Shown: positions 16,323 to 24,901 of the stretch, piece by piece
Layout: the number at the start of each line of letters is the position of its first letter
Numbering within the stretch: the stretch's first letter is position 1
Assembly (NCBI GenBank): GCA_013416395.1
Contig: JACCEP010000010.1
Coordinates: 81,477-145,476 of the forward strand
DNA: 64,000 bases
Reading direction: 5' to 3'
From: Alcaligenaceae bacterium
GTDB taxonomy: Bacteria > Pseudomonadota > Gammaproteobacteria > Burkholderiales > Burkholderiaceae_B
Translations under genes and position numbers: made by a program
The notes under the pieces: generated by a model
The model's database searches: none
What the model was told of the DNA's origin: nothing
The model's input: the letters and a program-made list of their open reading frames with translations, nothing else

Positions 16323-17099
16323 ATGAATACTGCATCTTTACCATTAGCTCAGCAAATCGTTCTGGTCACCGGCGGTGCCCGGGGTCTGGGCGAACACATT
16401 ACACGCGCCTTTCTACGCGAGGGCGCACGCGTGGTCATAAACTATCTTGAAAGCGCTGACCGTGCTGCTGCTCTGGCGGACCAGTCTGACGGTCGGGCCA
16501 TTGCGCTGCAGGCCGACGTTACACAACCGGACGCGGTAAAAGCCATGCTTGAAGCGGCCAGCCAACATTTTTCTGCACCGGTTACAACCGTCGTCAATAA
16601 TGCATTGCCGGCGTTTTCGTTTAATGGCGACGCGCGGGCCAAGGGTGATGTCATCAGCTGGCAGGCTATGAACCAGCAAATGGAAGGCATTGTACGAGGT
16701 GCTCTCAACACCACGCAGGCGGCGGTGCCAGGCATGCAAAAAGCCGGTTTCGGAAGCGTGATCAATATTGGTACCAACCTCTTTCAGAACCCCGTCGTTC
16801 CTTATCATGACTACACGGCCGCCAAGGCTGCGTTACTGTCGTTGACGCGCACGCTTTCGCATGATCTGGGCCCTATGGGCATTACGGTAAACATGTTGTC
16901 TGGTGGCCTTTTGCGCACCACGGATGCCTCGGCGGCGACGCCTGAAGAAGTTTTTGACATGATCGCCGCCGGTACGCCACTGCGTAGGGTGACAACGCCC
17001 GCCGAGTTTGCCGATGCGGTGCTGTTCTTCGCTTCGCCCTGGTCGCGTGCGGTGACCGGGCAAAACCTGGTGGTCGACGGCGGCCTCGTCAAAAATTGA
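16323..17099 (+). CDS. TPP-riboswitch-controlled short-chain dehydrogenase/reductase (FabG-like)
   Basis: A 258-residue classical SDR with the Rossmann motif TGGARGLG, the substituted NNAG motif (VVNNAL), catalytic Tyr-x3-Lys in YTAAKAALL, and the C-terminal NLVVDGG of FabG-type enzymes. The catalytic Ser region reads INIGTNLF, so the usual serine appears replaced near the active site, which may affect activity. It is the first gene behind a TPP riboswitch and is followed 16 bases later by a flavin monooxygenase, so both should respond to thiamine pyrophosphate. The substrate is unknown; a thiamine-related aldehyde, alcohol or ketone is an inference from regulation. Confidence 0.82.
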   Translation: MNTASLPLAQQIVLVTGGARGLGEHITRAFLREGARVVINYLESADRAAALADQSDGRAIALQADVTQPDAVKAMLEAASQHFSAPVTTVVNNALPAFSFNGDARAKGDVISWQAMNQQMEGIVRGALNTTQAAVPGMQKAGFGSVINIGTNLFQNPVVPYHDYTAAKAALLSLTRTLSHDLGPMGITVNMLSGGLLRTTDASAATPEEVFDMIAAGTPLRRVTTPAEFADAVLFFASPWSRAVTGQNLVVDGGLVKN

Positions 17100-17115
17100 G
17101 CATGCGGATAAACAC

Positions 17116-18447
17116 ATGAGCACTTCCAACCGTGGCCGTCAGCAAGGCGCATCGCCTCGTATGCTGCATCTGAATCTTTTTATTATGGGCTGCGGCCATC
17201 ACCGTGCAGCATGGCGACATCCAGAGTCGACCGTTGAACGCCTGGGTGATATCCGCTACTACGAAGAACTGGCGCAGTTGGCCGAGCGCGGAAAATTCGA
17301 CGCGGTTTTTTTTGCCGATGGCGCGGCCGCAGAAAACGTGGGAGACGGGCCGAAATGGTATCTGGAACCGCTGACTGCCATGGCCGCCATGAGTCGTGCA
17401 ACTGAGCGTATCGGCCTTATCAGCACGGTGTCCAGCACGTTTTTTACGCCATTTCATGCTGCGCGCATGGTGGCCTCGCTGGATCATATTTCGGGTGGAC
17501 GCATGGGCTGGAATGTGGTTACGTCCATGTTTGATTCTGAGGCGCGTAACCACGGTTATGAAAGCATGCCGGGCCATGACTGGCGTTACGCACGTGCCGA
17601 AGAGTTTATCGCTACCTGCCTTAAGCTGTGGGATTCGTGGTCGGACGACGCCCTGGTCATAGATCGGCAGGGCAGCTATGCAAACCCTGAATCGGTTCAC
17701 CGCATTGATCATCATGGTGAACATTTTTTGGTGGATGGGCCATTGACCGTTCCGCGGTCACCGCAGGGCCACCCAGTGCTGTTTCAGGCCGGCGCTTCTG
17801 AGCAAGGGCGCGATCTGGCCGCACGACGTGCCGAAGCCATTTATGCGGTCGCTTACGATCTTGAAGCGTCGCAAGCGTATTACCGTGATATCAAACGCAG
17901 GGTTCGTGCTGCCGGCCGTACCGACCCGGTGCCCATTATGCCGGGCTTGGTAACTTATGTTGGCTCCACAGAAGCAGAGGCTCGTGCCAAACAGCATGAA
18001 CTGGATGTGTTACTGCCTCCCATGGATGCATTGCGTCAGTTGAGCCAGTACGTAGGGCAAGACTGCACCGGCTGGGAACTGGACGCACCCGTGCCTTCGT
18101 TGCCGCCGCTCGAAGCGTTTACCGGCCCCAAAGGGCGCTACGCAACGGTGCTGCGCATTATTCATACAGAGCAACCTACCGTACGCGGGCTGCTTGGGCG
18201 TCTGGCAGCGGGTGGCGGGCATTGCAATATGGTGGGCACACCAGAGCAAATTGCTGACCAGATGGAACATTGGCTGATGAACGAAGGCGCTGATGGCTTT
18301 AACCTGATGCCACCCTCATTGCCCGGCAGTATCGAAGATTTTATCGAGCACGTGGTGCCCGTATTGCAAAAGCGCGGGCTGTTTCGCACAGAATACGAAA
18401 CGACGACGTTGCGTGGTCATCTTGGGCTGCAACGACCTGCAGCGTGA
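17116..18447 (+). CDS. NtaA/SnaA/DszA-family flavin-dependent monooxygenase (LLM class)
   Basis: A 443-residue luciferase-like monooxygenase of the NtaA/SnaA/DszA branch. Hallmarks are the start LHLNLFIMGCGHH, the AWRHP motif, FDAVFFADG, GLISTVSSTFF, the GGRMGWNVVTS segment around the flavin site, and VLFQAGASEQGRDLAARRAEAIY. Enzymes of this branch use FMNH2 supplied by a separate reductase to oxygenate N- or S-containing heterocycles or chelators. No flavin reductase is encoded beside it. It is the second gene of the TPP-riboswitch operon. I infer that it acts on a thiamine-derived or precursor molecule, perhaps imported by the divergent symporter; this is untested. Confidence 0.85.
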   Translation: MSTSNRGRQQGASPRMLHLNLFIMGCGHHRAAWRHPESTVERLGDIRYYEELAQLAERGKFDAVFFADGAAAENVGDGPKWYLEPLTAMAAMSRATERIGLISTVSSTFFTPFHAARMVASLDHISGGRMGWNVVTSMFDSEARNHGYESMPGHDWRYARAEEFIATCLKLWDSWSDDALVIDRQGSYANPESVHRIDHHGEHFLVDGPLTVPRSPQGHPVLFQAGASEQGRDLAARRAEAIYAVAYDLEASQAYYRDIKRRVRAAGRTDPVPIMPGLVTYVGSTEAEARAKQHELDVLLPPMDALRQLSQYVGQDCTGWELDAPVPSLPPLEAFTGPKGRYATVLRIIHTEQPTVRGLLGRLAAGGGHCNMVGTPEQIADQMEHWLMNEGADGFNLMPPSLPGSIEDFIEHVVPVLQKRGLFRTEYETTTLRGHLGLQRPAA

Positions 18448-18549
18448 AGATGGCTGTAATGAAAACGGGCAGCTACTAAGATGACCATCTAGCCTTGGCC
18501 TCGTTTCGTTGCGTACATGGATGGTGCCGTCAAGGCTGTTTTCGATAAA

Positions 18550-18578
18550 GGGCAGGCAGGCATGGTGGCTGCCTGCCC
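18550..18578. terminator. Hairpin between convergent genes
   Basis: A perfect 10-bp inverted repeat, GGGCAGGCAG (18550-18559) with CTGCCTGCCC (18569-18578) and a nine-base loop, lies between the monooxygenase and the convergent MATE gene. No long T-run follows on either side, so termination is likely but not certain. Confidence 0.5.
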
Positions 18579-18599
18579 ATACCGTTTATGCCGGCGCGC

Positions 18600-20009
18600 T
18601 TATCTCGGCGTTACAAGCGCAGACTGGTGTTGCGACGAGCGTGTTATCAGGCCAAGCTGCTCCCGGCGCATCCACCGTTGCATCATAAGCACAGCGACCA
18701 CAGACAGCCCGATGGCCAGGCCGCTCCAAACCCCCACGCTGCCCCAACCGGCCCAGAAGGCCAGTGCCGCACCGCTGGGCAGGCCCATACCCCAATACCC
18801 GACAGCGGTAAACAGCATGGGGATGCGTGTGTCTTGCAGGCCTCGCAACATGCCTGAACCCAAAACCTGGCCACCGTCCACGATCTGGAACAGTGCGGCC
18901 ACAGCGAGCAGGGATACACCCATGGCAACAACTGGCGCATTCGCCGGGTCATTGATGTCGAGAAATGAGCTGATCAAAGCTTCGGGTGCAACCACCATGA
19001 CCAATGCCGCCAACGCCATGGCCGTAATGCCCAAGCCGAACGCCGCCCAGCCAGCGCGCATGACGTCAGACGGTCGCCCGGCACCATTGGCGTGGCCAAC
19101 CCGTATGGTGGCTGCCTGGGCAATGCCGTAGGGCACCATAAAACTGATGCTGGCCACCTGAATGGCGATGGCGTGTGCTGCCAGTTCAATCGTACCCAGC
19201 ATGCCGATGAGAAACGCGGCGGCATTGAAAATGGTGACTTCAAAAGCTGTGGCAACGGCAATGGGCAGGCCTAGCCGCCAGAACGCCCTGAAGCGGAGCC
19301 AGTCTGTTTGCCAGAGGCGGCTAAATACATGGTAGCGACGAAAGCGACGATCAAAGACGACGACAGCAACCATGGCCAGGAAAAGAAACAGGCTGGAGAT
19401 TGCGCTGGCAAGACCGGCCCCCACCAGCCCCAATGCAGGAAAGCCCAGCTTCCCGTAGATAAGCACCCAGTTTGCTGCGGCGTTGAAGCCAATGGCTGCC
19501 AGTGCGGCAAGCAACGCTGTGCGAGGGCGCTGGAGTGCAGCGACAAAAGAGCGCAGCACCAAAAAGCCGAGAAAACCGGGCATGGCCCATAGCAGCGCGC
19601 GTAAATACTCTTGCGCCAGCACGGCGAGCTCGGGCGGCTGATTCAGCACCAGAAGTATGGCTTCTCCGTGCCAGAGTATCAGGCAACCGGGTACAGAAAT
19701 AATCACTGCACTCCACAGGCCTTGTCTGACCGTGCGTTGTACATCGCGCACTGAGTTTTTGCGGGCACCCAGCTCATTGGCGACCATAGGTGCCGTAGCG
19801 GAAACCAGCCCCAGAGCAAAGAAAGCGATAGCCGTGTAAAGGTTGGCGCCCAGCGCGCTGGCAGCCAATGACTGCGGGCCCAGCCTGCCGATGAAGATGA
19901 CGTCGGTGACGGTCATGGCGATCTGGGCCAGATTCGTGAGAACCAGTGGAACACTAAGCAAAAACGTGGCGTAAATTTCACGTTTCCAGGCAAGGTCAGC
20001 GGGGGACAT
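18600..20009 (-). CDS. MATE-family multidrug efflux protein (NorM-like)
   Basis: A 469-residue inner-membrane protein with 12 predicted helices in two repeated halves, typical of MATE cation-coupled exporters. Family features include [43 protein letters not shown] at the start of the second half, and [10 protein letters not shown]. It would export cationic drugs or dyes in exchange for Na+ or H+. It is convergent with the TPP-regulated operon and has no visible riboswitch of its own. The ATG at 20009 is the first start; no strong Shine-Dalgarno is seen. Confidence 0.9.
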   Translation of the reverse strand: MSPADLAWKREIYATFLLSVPLVLTNLAQIAMTVTDVIFIGRLGPQSLAASALGANLYTAIAFFALGLVSATAPMVANELGARKNSVRDVQRTVRQGLWSAVIISVPGCLILWHGEAILLVLNQPPELAVLAQEYLRALLWAMPGFLGFLVLRSFVAALQRPRTALLAALAAIGFNAAANWVLIYGKLGFPALGLVGAGLASAISSLFLFLAMVAVVVFDRRFRRYHVFSRLWQTDWLRFRAFWRLGLPIAVATAFEVTIFNAAAFLIGMLGTIELAAHAIAIQVASISFMVPYGIAQAATIRVGHANGAGRPSDVMRAGWAAFGLGITAMALAALVMVVAPEALISSFLDINDPANAPVVAMGVSLLAVAALFQIVDGGQVLGSGMLRGLQDTRIPMLFTAVGYWGMGLPSGAALAFWAGWGSVGVWSGLAIGLSVVAVLMMQRWMRREQLGLITRSSQHQSALVTPR

Positions 20010-20260
20010 CGATGTCAGAAAAAAGAAAGAATATGTCGGCCTTCATTCTGAAAACTGTCAGAAAGATTGCCAGGATGCCATGCTTGGCTCGGCTACGCCT
20101 CATCAGGAAATACCAAGCCACACTAATAAGCCCGGCCGGGGGATGCGAGGCGAACGTTAAGCCAAGCCATGTGAAGCGGGGTCAAGCCAACCAAACCCAA
20201 CCCAATCCCGGTAATACGGGGCCAAGCCACGCCCAGTCGAATTAGAGCCCAACTAAAAGT

Positions 20261-20701
20261 TCAGCTTTCGCCGATGTCTTCATTCCAGATCTCGGGGCGG
20301 GCTTCCATAAAGCGACGCATCAGATCGATGCAAGCGTCGTTCTGGAGCACTTCGATCTGTACGCCGCGCGATTGCAGCAGTGCCTCTTCACCCAGGAAAC
20401 TTTGATTTTCACCAATAATGACGCGCGGTATGCCGTAAAGCAGTATGGCGCCGGTACACATGGGGCAGGGTGACAGCGTGGTGTAAAGCACAGACTCGCG
20501 ATACACGTGGGCGGGTTGGCGACCCGCGTTTTCGAGGGCGTCCATTTCGCCGTGCAATATGGCACTGCCTTGTTGCACCCGCCGATTATGGCCGCGTCCA
20601 ATAATGCGCCCCTGATGAACCAGAACGGAGCCGATGGGCACGCCACCCTCATCCATACCGGTTTGCGCTTCTGCGAGCGCCGCTTTCATGAATTCGTCCA
20701 T
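20261..20701 (-). CDS. Yeast-type (FCY1-like) cytosine/nucleoside deaminase
   Basis: A 146-residue zinc deaminase of the CDA fold. The zinc site is complete: HGEMDALEN (His plus catalytic Glu) and SPCPMCTGAI (two Cys). The C-terminal half (YGIPRVIIGEN, then FMEARPEIWNEDIGE) closely resembles yeast cytosine deaminase rather than tRNA-adenosine deaminase TadA, so deamination of cytosine or a related aminopyrimidine is likely. I preferred the ATG at 20701; the frame extends to a GTG at 20785, but the extra residues are not family-like. It is a single gene, about 250 bases from the MATE start, with no visible link to the TPP riboswitches. Confidence 0.82.
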   Translation of the reverse strand: MDEFMKAALAEAQTGMDEGGVPIGSVLVHQGRIIGRGHNRRVQQGSAILHGEMDALENAGRQPAHVYRESVLYTTLSPCPMCTGAILLYGIPRVIIGENQSFLGEEALLQSRGVQIEVLQNDACIDLMRRFMEARPEIWNEDIGES

Positions 20702-20789
20702 GGTGTCTGCCTGGGTTGGGATGAATGGCTTGACGGACGATGACAGCTGCCTTTGCACGCTATCGCCCGCCAGACGATTTGACACTATA

Positions 20790-20852
20790 GCGTACGCGGT
20801 ATCGTCATGGTATTTGTCGCTGGTCTTTAGACTGCGGCGTACGCGGTATCGT
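20790..20852. repeat. 16-bp direct repeat upstream of the deaminase gene
   Basis: GCGTACGCGGTATCGT occurs twice, at 20790-20805 and 20837-20852, 47 bases apart. Each copy contains the palindrome GTACGC/GCGTAC-type core. The pair lies 90-150 bases upstream of the deaminase start and could be an operator pair or a duplication. Confidence 0.7.
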
Positions 20853-20949
20853 GGCCGAATGTGCAGCGGGTTTTAAACGACGTAATGGCCGCTCACGTAA
20901 AGCGATAAGTGGAGACGGCGTTTTCGCGCCGCCCTAAGGCCGTCGGCAC

Positions 20950-22899
20950 TCAGGTGCCGATGACACCACCATCGTCTTTGGTGATGATGACGGTCGCCGA
21001 ACGGGGCAGGGCGCTGCCACCGTCTGGCCAGTTGCTATTGCCGTCTTCGCCCGGGTGCTGAATATTAACGAACATCGTGCGGCTGTCTGGCGTGAAGGCA
21101 ATACCGGTAACTTCACATTCTTTGGGCCCCGTCAGAAAACGCCGGATCTCTTTGCTTACCGGGTCGGCACACAGCATCTGGTTGTTGCCCTGACCTTCAT
21201 AATTGCCCGTGTTGCTGTACTTGCCGTCTGTCTGTATCCAAAGCCTGCCTGCCTGGTCAAAGGCGAGGCCGTCAGGGCTATTAAAGGTATTGTCGGCGGT
21301 GATATTGGCCGAACCCGAGCGCAAATCGCTGCGATCCGCATGTTTGATGGGGTTGCCGGCCAGTACGAAAATATCCCATTCAAATGCGGTTGCGGCCGCA
21401 TCGCCGCCTGATTCCCGCCAGCGCACGATCTGGCCGTAAATATTTTGCGCGCGCGGGTTGACGCTGTCTGTTTCCGTGCGTTTATCGTTGTTCGTCAGGG
21501 TTACGTACACCTCGCCAGTTGCCGGGTGTACGCTAACCCATTCTGGTCTGTCCATTTTGGTGGCACCGACGGCATCGGCAGCCAGTCGCGTATTGATCAG
21601 CACCTCGGCCTGGCTGGCAAAACGCGTGTCGGCTGCAAGCTCCGGGTTGTTCTCTTTATCGAGCAATAGCCACTCGCCCAAACCCATGAAATTGTCTGTA
21701 TTGGCGTCATCGCTAAAGCGCGCGACATACAGCTTGCCCTGGTCCAGCAACCCCGAGTTATCGCCATCGGGCGTATAGACGCCGTCTGACACAAACTTGT
21801 AGAGGTAGTCGTTGCGCTGATCGTCGCCCATATAGACAACCGCCCGTCCGCTCGCCGTCAGAGTAAAGGCCGCGTTCTCATGCTTGAAGCGTCCCAGCGC
21901 CGTGCGTTTTTGAGGTACAGCATCTGGATTAAACGGATCAATCTCGACGATCCAGCCAAAGCGATTCGCTTCATTGGGCTCTTTGGCATAGTCGAAGCGG
22001 TCATTAAAGGCTTCCCAACCATAATCGGTGCTGCCAGGGGCCAGCCCGTAACGCTTTTGCGCTGCGTTGCGCGTGTCGGCGCCTGAGGTAGTGCCAAAGT
22101 AGGTGTTGAAGTTTTCCTCACAGGCCAGATAGGTGTTCCAGGGCGTCCAGCCATTACCGCAATTATTGAATGTACCCAGTACGTGCATGCCCGTGGGGTC
22201 GTCGTGCGTCTTGAGCAGTTCGTGTGCGGCAGCTGGCCCTGTCAGCTGCATGGGCGTCGAAGCCGTGAGGCGACGGTTGTAGCGCGATCCAGTGTTAATG
22301 GCCCATTTGCCACTCGCATCACGCGCGATATGCATGACCGACACCCCATGCGCATTCATGGCCTTGTCGACCCGGTCGGCCGTTAACGGTGCGTTGCGGT
22401 CAGTGCCAAACAACCAGGCGTATACACCTTTGCTGACCGTGGTGTATTCGTGGTTTATTACCAGCAGGCCTTCGTCATTGCGGCCGTTCATGGCAAAGAA
22501 ATGCATGCCGTCGTGGTTGTCGCCCACTTGTCGCAGCTGCGCCTTGGCATCATCGCTGCCGTCGGCTTTCCAGTTTGTTGCGTCGGCAAACAGTGGCGTA
22601 CCCCAGGGCGCAAAGGGCGTGGCGGTATAGCCCGGCGCGACGATTACCGTATCTGACGTTGAAACCGGCACGGCCTCAAAACCCAGCAACCCTGAGCGCT
22701 GCCCGGTCACGCCTGCTGCATCCGGTTGGCGTGCAAACGCCTTCAGTGGGCCTGCCAGAAACATGGCCGCTGTCAGGCCTGCACCGGCTTTAAGAAAACC
22801 CCGGCGGCTGCGCACACGCTCTACCACAGCGTTGAATGTTTCGTTGCCCGACAGGTTTGTGGGCAGGTCTTCTGTGTCGATATGGAAAGGCGATTGCAT
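20950..22899 (-). CDS. phoX: PhoX-family phosphatase (DUF839), Tat-exported
   Basis: A 649-residue PhoX-type alkaline phosphatase, a Ca2+/Fe3+ metalloenzyme of the periplasm that releases phosphate from phosphomonoesters. A twin-arginine signal (RSRRGFLKAGAGLTAAMF) lies about 30 residues in, as usual for this family. Family segments include NHEYT, GRFKHENAAFT, VYMGDDQRNDYLYKFV, MDRPEWVSVHP and SPDGLAFD. I chose the ATG at 22899, which places the family's DDLP.N-type leader before the Tat motif; a TTG further upstream at 23001 is in frame. It is monocistronic, and no Pho box was identified with confidence. Confidence 0.9.
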   Translation of the reverse strand: MQSPFHIDTEDLPTNLSGNETFNAVVERVRSRRGFLKAGAGLTAAMFLAGPLKAFARQPDAAGVTGQRSGLLGFEAVPVSTSDTVIVAPGYTATPFAPWGTPLFADATNWKADGSDDAKAQLRQVGDNHDGMHFFAMNGRNDEGLLVINHEYTTVSKGVYAWLFGTDRNAPLTADRVDKAMNAHGVSVMHIARDASGKWAINTGSRYNRRLTASTPMQLTGPAAAHELLKTHDDPTGMHVLGTFNNCGNGWTPWNTYLACEENFNTYFGTTSGADTRNAAQKRYGLAPGSTDYGWEAFNDRFDYAKEPNEANRFGWIVEIDPFNPDAVPQKRTALGRFKHENAAFTLTASGRAVVYMGDDQRNDYLYKFVSDGVYTPDGDNSGLLDQGKLYVARFSDDANTDNFMGLGEWLLLDKENNPELAADTRFASQAEVLINTRLAADAVGATKMDRPEWVSVHPATGEVYVTLTNNDKRTETDSVNPRAQNIYGQIVRWRESGGDAAATAFEWDIFVLAGNPIKHADRSDLRSGSANITADNTFNSPDGLAFDQAGRLWIQTDGKYSNTGNYEGQGNNQMLCADPVSKEIRRFLTGPKECEVTGIAFTPDSRTMFVNIQHPGEDGNSNWPDGGSALPRSATVIITKDDGGVIGT

Positions 22900-23106
22900 T
22901 TCAGTAAGGTCCGATAGGGCTGGAAAGCCATCAGTATCGGCGCTGAATATTGCAGGCTTGTTAAGACGTCTTGCGAAATCTATAAAAACACTTGATACCA
23001 AATGTATCCATTAATAGAATTTTGCTCGATTCGATAGAGTCGTCGCCGGGCAAGTCGACTTTATAGGGTGGTAATGCCCACTAACGCGTCAAGTAGAAGG
23101 AAGAAT

Positions 23107-23781
23107 ATGAGGACTACATACAAGGCGGTGCTGTCCGCCGCGCTGTCTGCCACACTGGCCGGGTGCGCCACTGAAAATTCCCGTAGCCTGCAAGTGGCTT
23201 CGGTAGAGTCTGCCGGCACTGTTTATCATGGCGTCCGCAGCCCGATTTCAGTTGGTAAGTTTGACAATCGCAGCAGCTATCTTCGCGGCATTTTTTCTGA
23301 TGGTGTAGACCGCCTCGGTGGCCAGGCAAAAACCATTCTGGTCAACCACCTTCAGCGTACCGGACGCTTTCGTGTCATGGATCGCGACAATCTTACCGAG
23401 ATGGCCCAAGAGGCGGGCTTTAGTAAAAATAAGCTTGCCATACAGGGTGCGCGTTATGTGGTCACCGGAGACGTAACGGCATTTGGCCGCAAAGAGGTAG
23501 GCGATCATCAATTTTTTGGCATGCTTGGGCGTGGCAAAGAACAGGTTGCCTACGCAAAAGTTGATCTGAGTGTTCTTGATGTGATCACGTCTGAGGTCGT
23601 GTACTCCGTCTCTGGAGCAGGCGAATATAGTTTGTCTGATCGTGAAATTATCGGGTTTGGTGGCCGTTCAGGCTACGACTCGACACTAAACGGAAAAGTG
23701 CTCGACCTTGCAATTCGCGAGGCGGTCAACCGCCTTGTCGAGGGTATTGAACGGGGCCATTGGCAGCCCTCCGCATCATAA
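23107..23781 (+). CDS. CsgG/HfaB-family outer-membrane lipoprotein
   Basis: A 224-residue lipoprotein with a signal peptide and lipobox LAGC. It has the CsgG domain pattern: ISVGKFDNRS near the start, LVNHLQRTGRFRVMDRDNLTEM, GARYVVTGDVTAFG, and the long C-terminal helix AIREAVNRLVEGI. CsgG proteins form outer-membrane pores or assembly factors. Here the gene opens a three-gene set with DUF4810 and DUF799 lipoproteins, an arrangement seen in Neisseria (GNA1162) and other proteobacteria. The ATG at 23107 has AGAAGGA upstream; the longer frame from 23068 does not. No curlin-type substrate is encoded nearby. Confidence 0.88.
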   Translation: MRTTYKAVLSAALSATLAGCATENSRSLQVASVESAGTVYHGVRSPISVGKFDNRSSYLRGIFSDGVDRLGGQAKTILVNHLQRTGRFRVMDRDNLTEMAQEAGFSKNKLAIQGARYVVTGDVTAFGRKEVGDHQFFGMLGRGKEQVAYAKVDLSVLDVITSEVVYSVSGAGEYSLSDREIIGFGGRSGYDSTLNGKVLDLAIREAVNRLVEGIERGHWQPSAS

Positions 23782-23793
23782 AGAGGCCAGGCC

Positions 23794-24240
23794 ATGAACT
23801 TATTGCAATCTACGCGTTGCTTGTCGCGTACAGCCGTTGCTGTGGCCAGCCCGCTGTTAATTGTGGCCTGCGCACATCAGCCCACCATGTATAACTGGCA
23901 GGCCTATCAGCCCCAAGTGTATTCCTACCTGAAGGGTGAAGATTACGCCGAGCAAATTTCTGCGCTAGAAAAAAACATGGAGTCAGCACGTTCTCGTGGC
24001 GAAACCTTGCCGCCCGGGTTTCACGCGCATCTTGGCATGCTTTATTTGAAAACTGGTCTGGACGCACGTGGTGTAGAGCACATTCAAAACGAAAAACTGG
24101 TTTTTCCTGAGTCGATAGCCTTCATGGACTTTATGCTGCGTATGGCATCAGGTGCAACTGAACCCTCGTCATCACCCGGTTCAGAGGCCTTGCCAGCCGC
24201 AAAGGCCGACGTTCCTGAAACTGGGGAGGCTTTGCAATGA
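23794..24240 (+). CDS. DUF4810 lipoprotein
   Basis: A 148-residue lipoprotein (signal peptide ending IVAC) with the DUF4810 pattern YNW..YQ..VY.YLKGE, a helical EQISALEKNMESAR region, PPGFHAHLGMLYL and VFPES..FMDFML. It lies 12 bases after the CsgG-family gene and overlaps the DUF799 gene by four bases (ATGA). The function is unknown; the fixed gene order suggests a complex with its two neighbours at the outer membrane. The last 30 residues are a low-complexity Ser/Pro/Ala tail. Confidence 0.85.
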   Translation: MNLLQSTRCLSRTAVAVASPLLIVACAHQPTMYNWQAYQPQVYSYLKGEDYAEQISALEKNMESARSRGETLPPGFHAHLGMLYLKTGLDARGVEHIQNEKLVFPESIAFMDFMLRMASGATEPSSSPGSEALPAAKADVPETGEALQ

Positions 24241-24899
24241 TCAAAGCAACCTTATGGCGCATCGCAACAGCGGCTTTTTTCTTAGCACTCACCGGATGCG
24301 CAGTGCCAACGAAAAATGTCGATTATTCAGCCTTTCGCGAAAGTAGGCCAACATCCATTCTTGTGCTGCCACCACTTAACAGCTCGGTCGATATAGACGC
24401 GCCAGAGGCAGTACTGGCGCAAGCAACCTTGCCGCTGGCAGAGTCAGGTTATTACGTTTTTCCTGTTGCCGTGGTGCAAGAAACCTTCAGAAAGAACGGT
24501 CTGGATAACGCCGGAGACATCCATGCGTTGCCGCCATCCAAGCTGCATGAAATATTTGGCGCCGATGCTGCACTGTACATGGATGTAAAACGGTATGGGT
24601 CGTCGTATGCCGTTTTAGCCAGTTCGGTTGTCGTCGAGCTAGACGCAACGTTGCTCGACTTACGCTCCGGTCAAAAGCTATGGACAGGTAAAGAAATGGT
24701 CGTCGAGCAGAGCGGCAGCCGTGGTGGTGGGCTTATCGGCATGTTGGTATCGGCGGCCATAAACCAGATTGCCAACACGCTCAGCAATCGTAGTTTTGTG
24801 GTGGCAGCTATGGCCAACCAGCGATTGTTAACAGCTGGCCAGCCGGGCGGCTTGCTCTATGGGCCGCGATCAGCACATTACGAGCTGGAGCAGCCCTAA
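24237..24899 (+). CDS. DUF799 / GNA1162-family lipoprotein
   Basis: A 220-residue lipoprotein with lipobox LTGC. The DUF799 signature is clear: ILVLPPLNSSVDIDAPE, then LAESGYYVFPVAVVQETFRKNG, and FGADAALYMDVKRYGSSY. It is structurally related to TolB/CsgG-type ABD folds. Translation is coupled to the DUF4810 gene through an ATGA overlap. With CsgG and DUF4810 it forms a three-lipoprotein operon of unknown transport role. The stop lies two bases from the end of the convergent transporter gene, so the transcripts must overlap. Confidence 0.87.
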   Translation: MIKATLWRIATAAFFLALTGCAVPTKNVDYSAFRESRPTSILVLPPLNSSVDIDAPEAVLAQATLPLAESGYYVFPVAVVQETFRKNGLDNAGDIHALPPSKLHEIFGADAALYMDVKRYGSSYAVLASSVVVELDATLLDLRSGQKLWTGKEMVVEQSGSRGGGLIGMLVSAAINQIANTLSNRSFVVAAMANQRLLTAGQPGGLLYGPRSAHYELEQP

Positions 24900-24901
24900 C
24901 C

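Noticed and set aside
15938..16344. Plus- and minus-strand frames across the divergent TPP elements
   Set aside because: They overlap two riboswitch aptamers and have no protein-like conservation.
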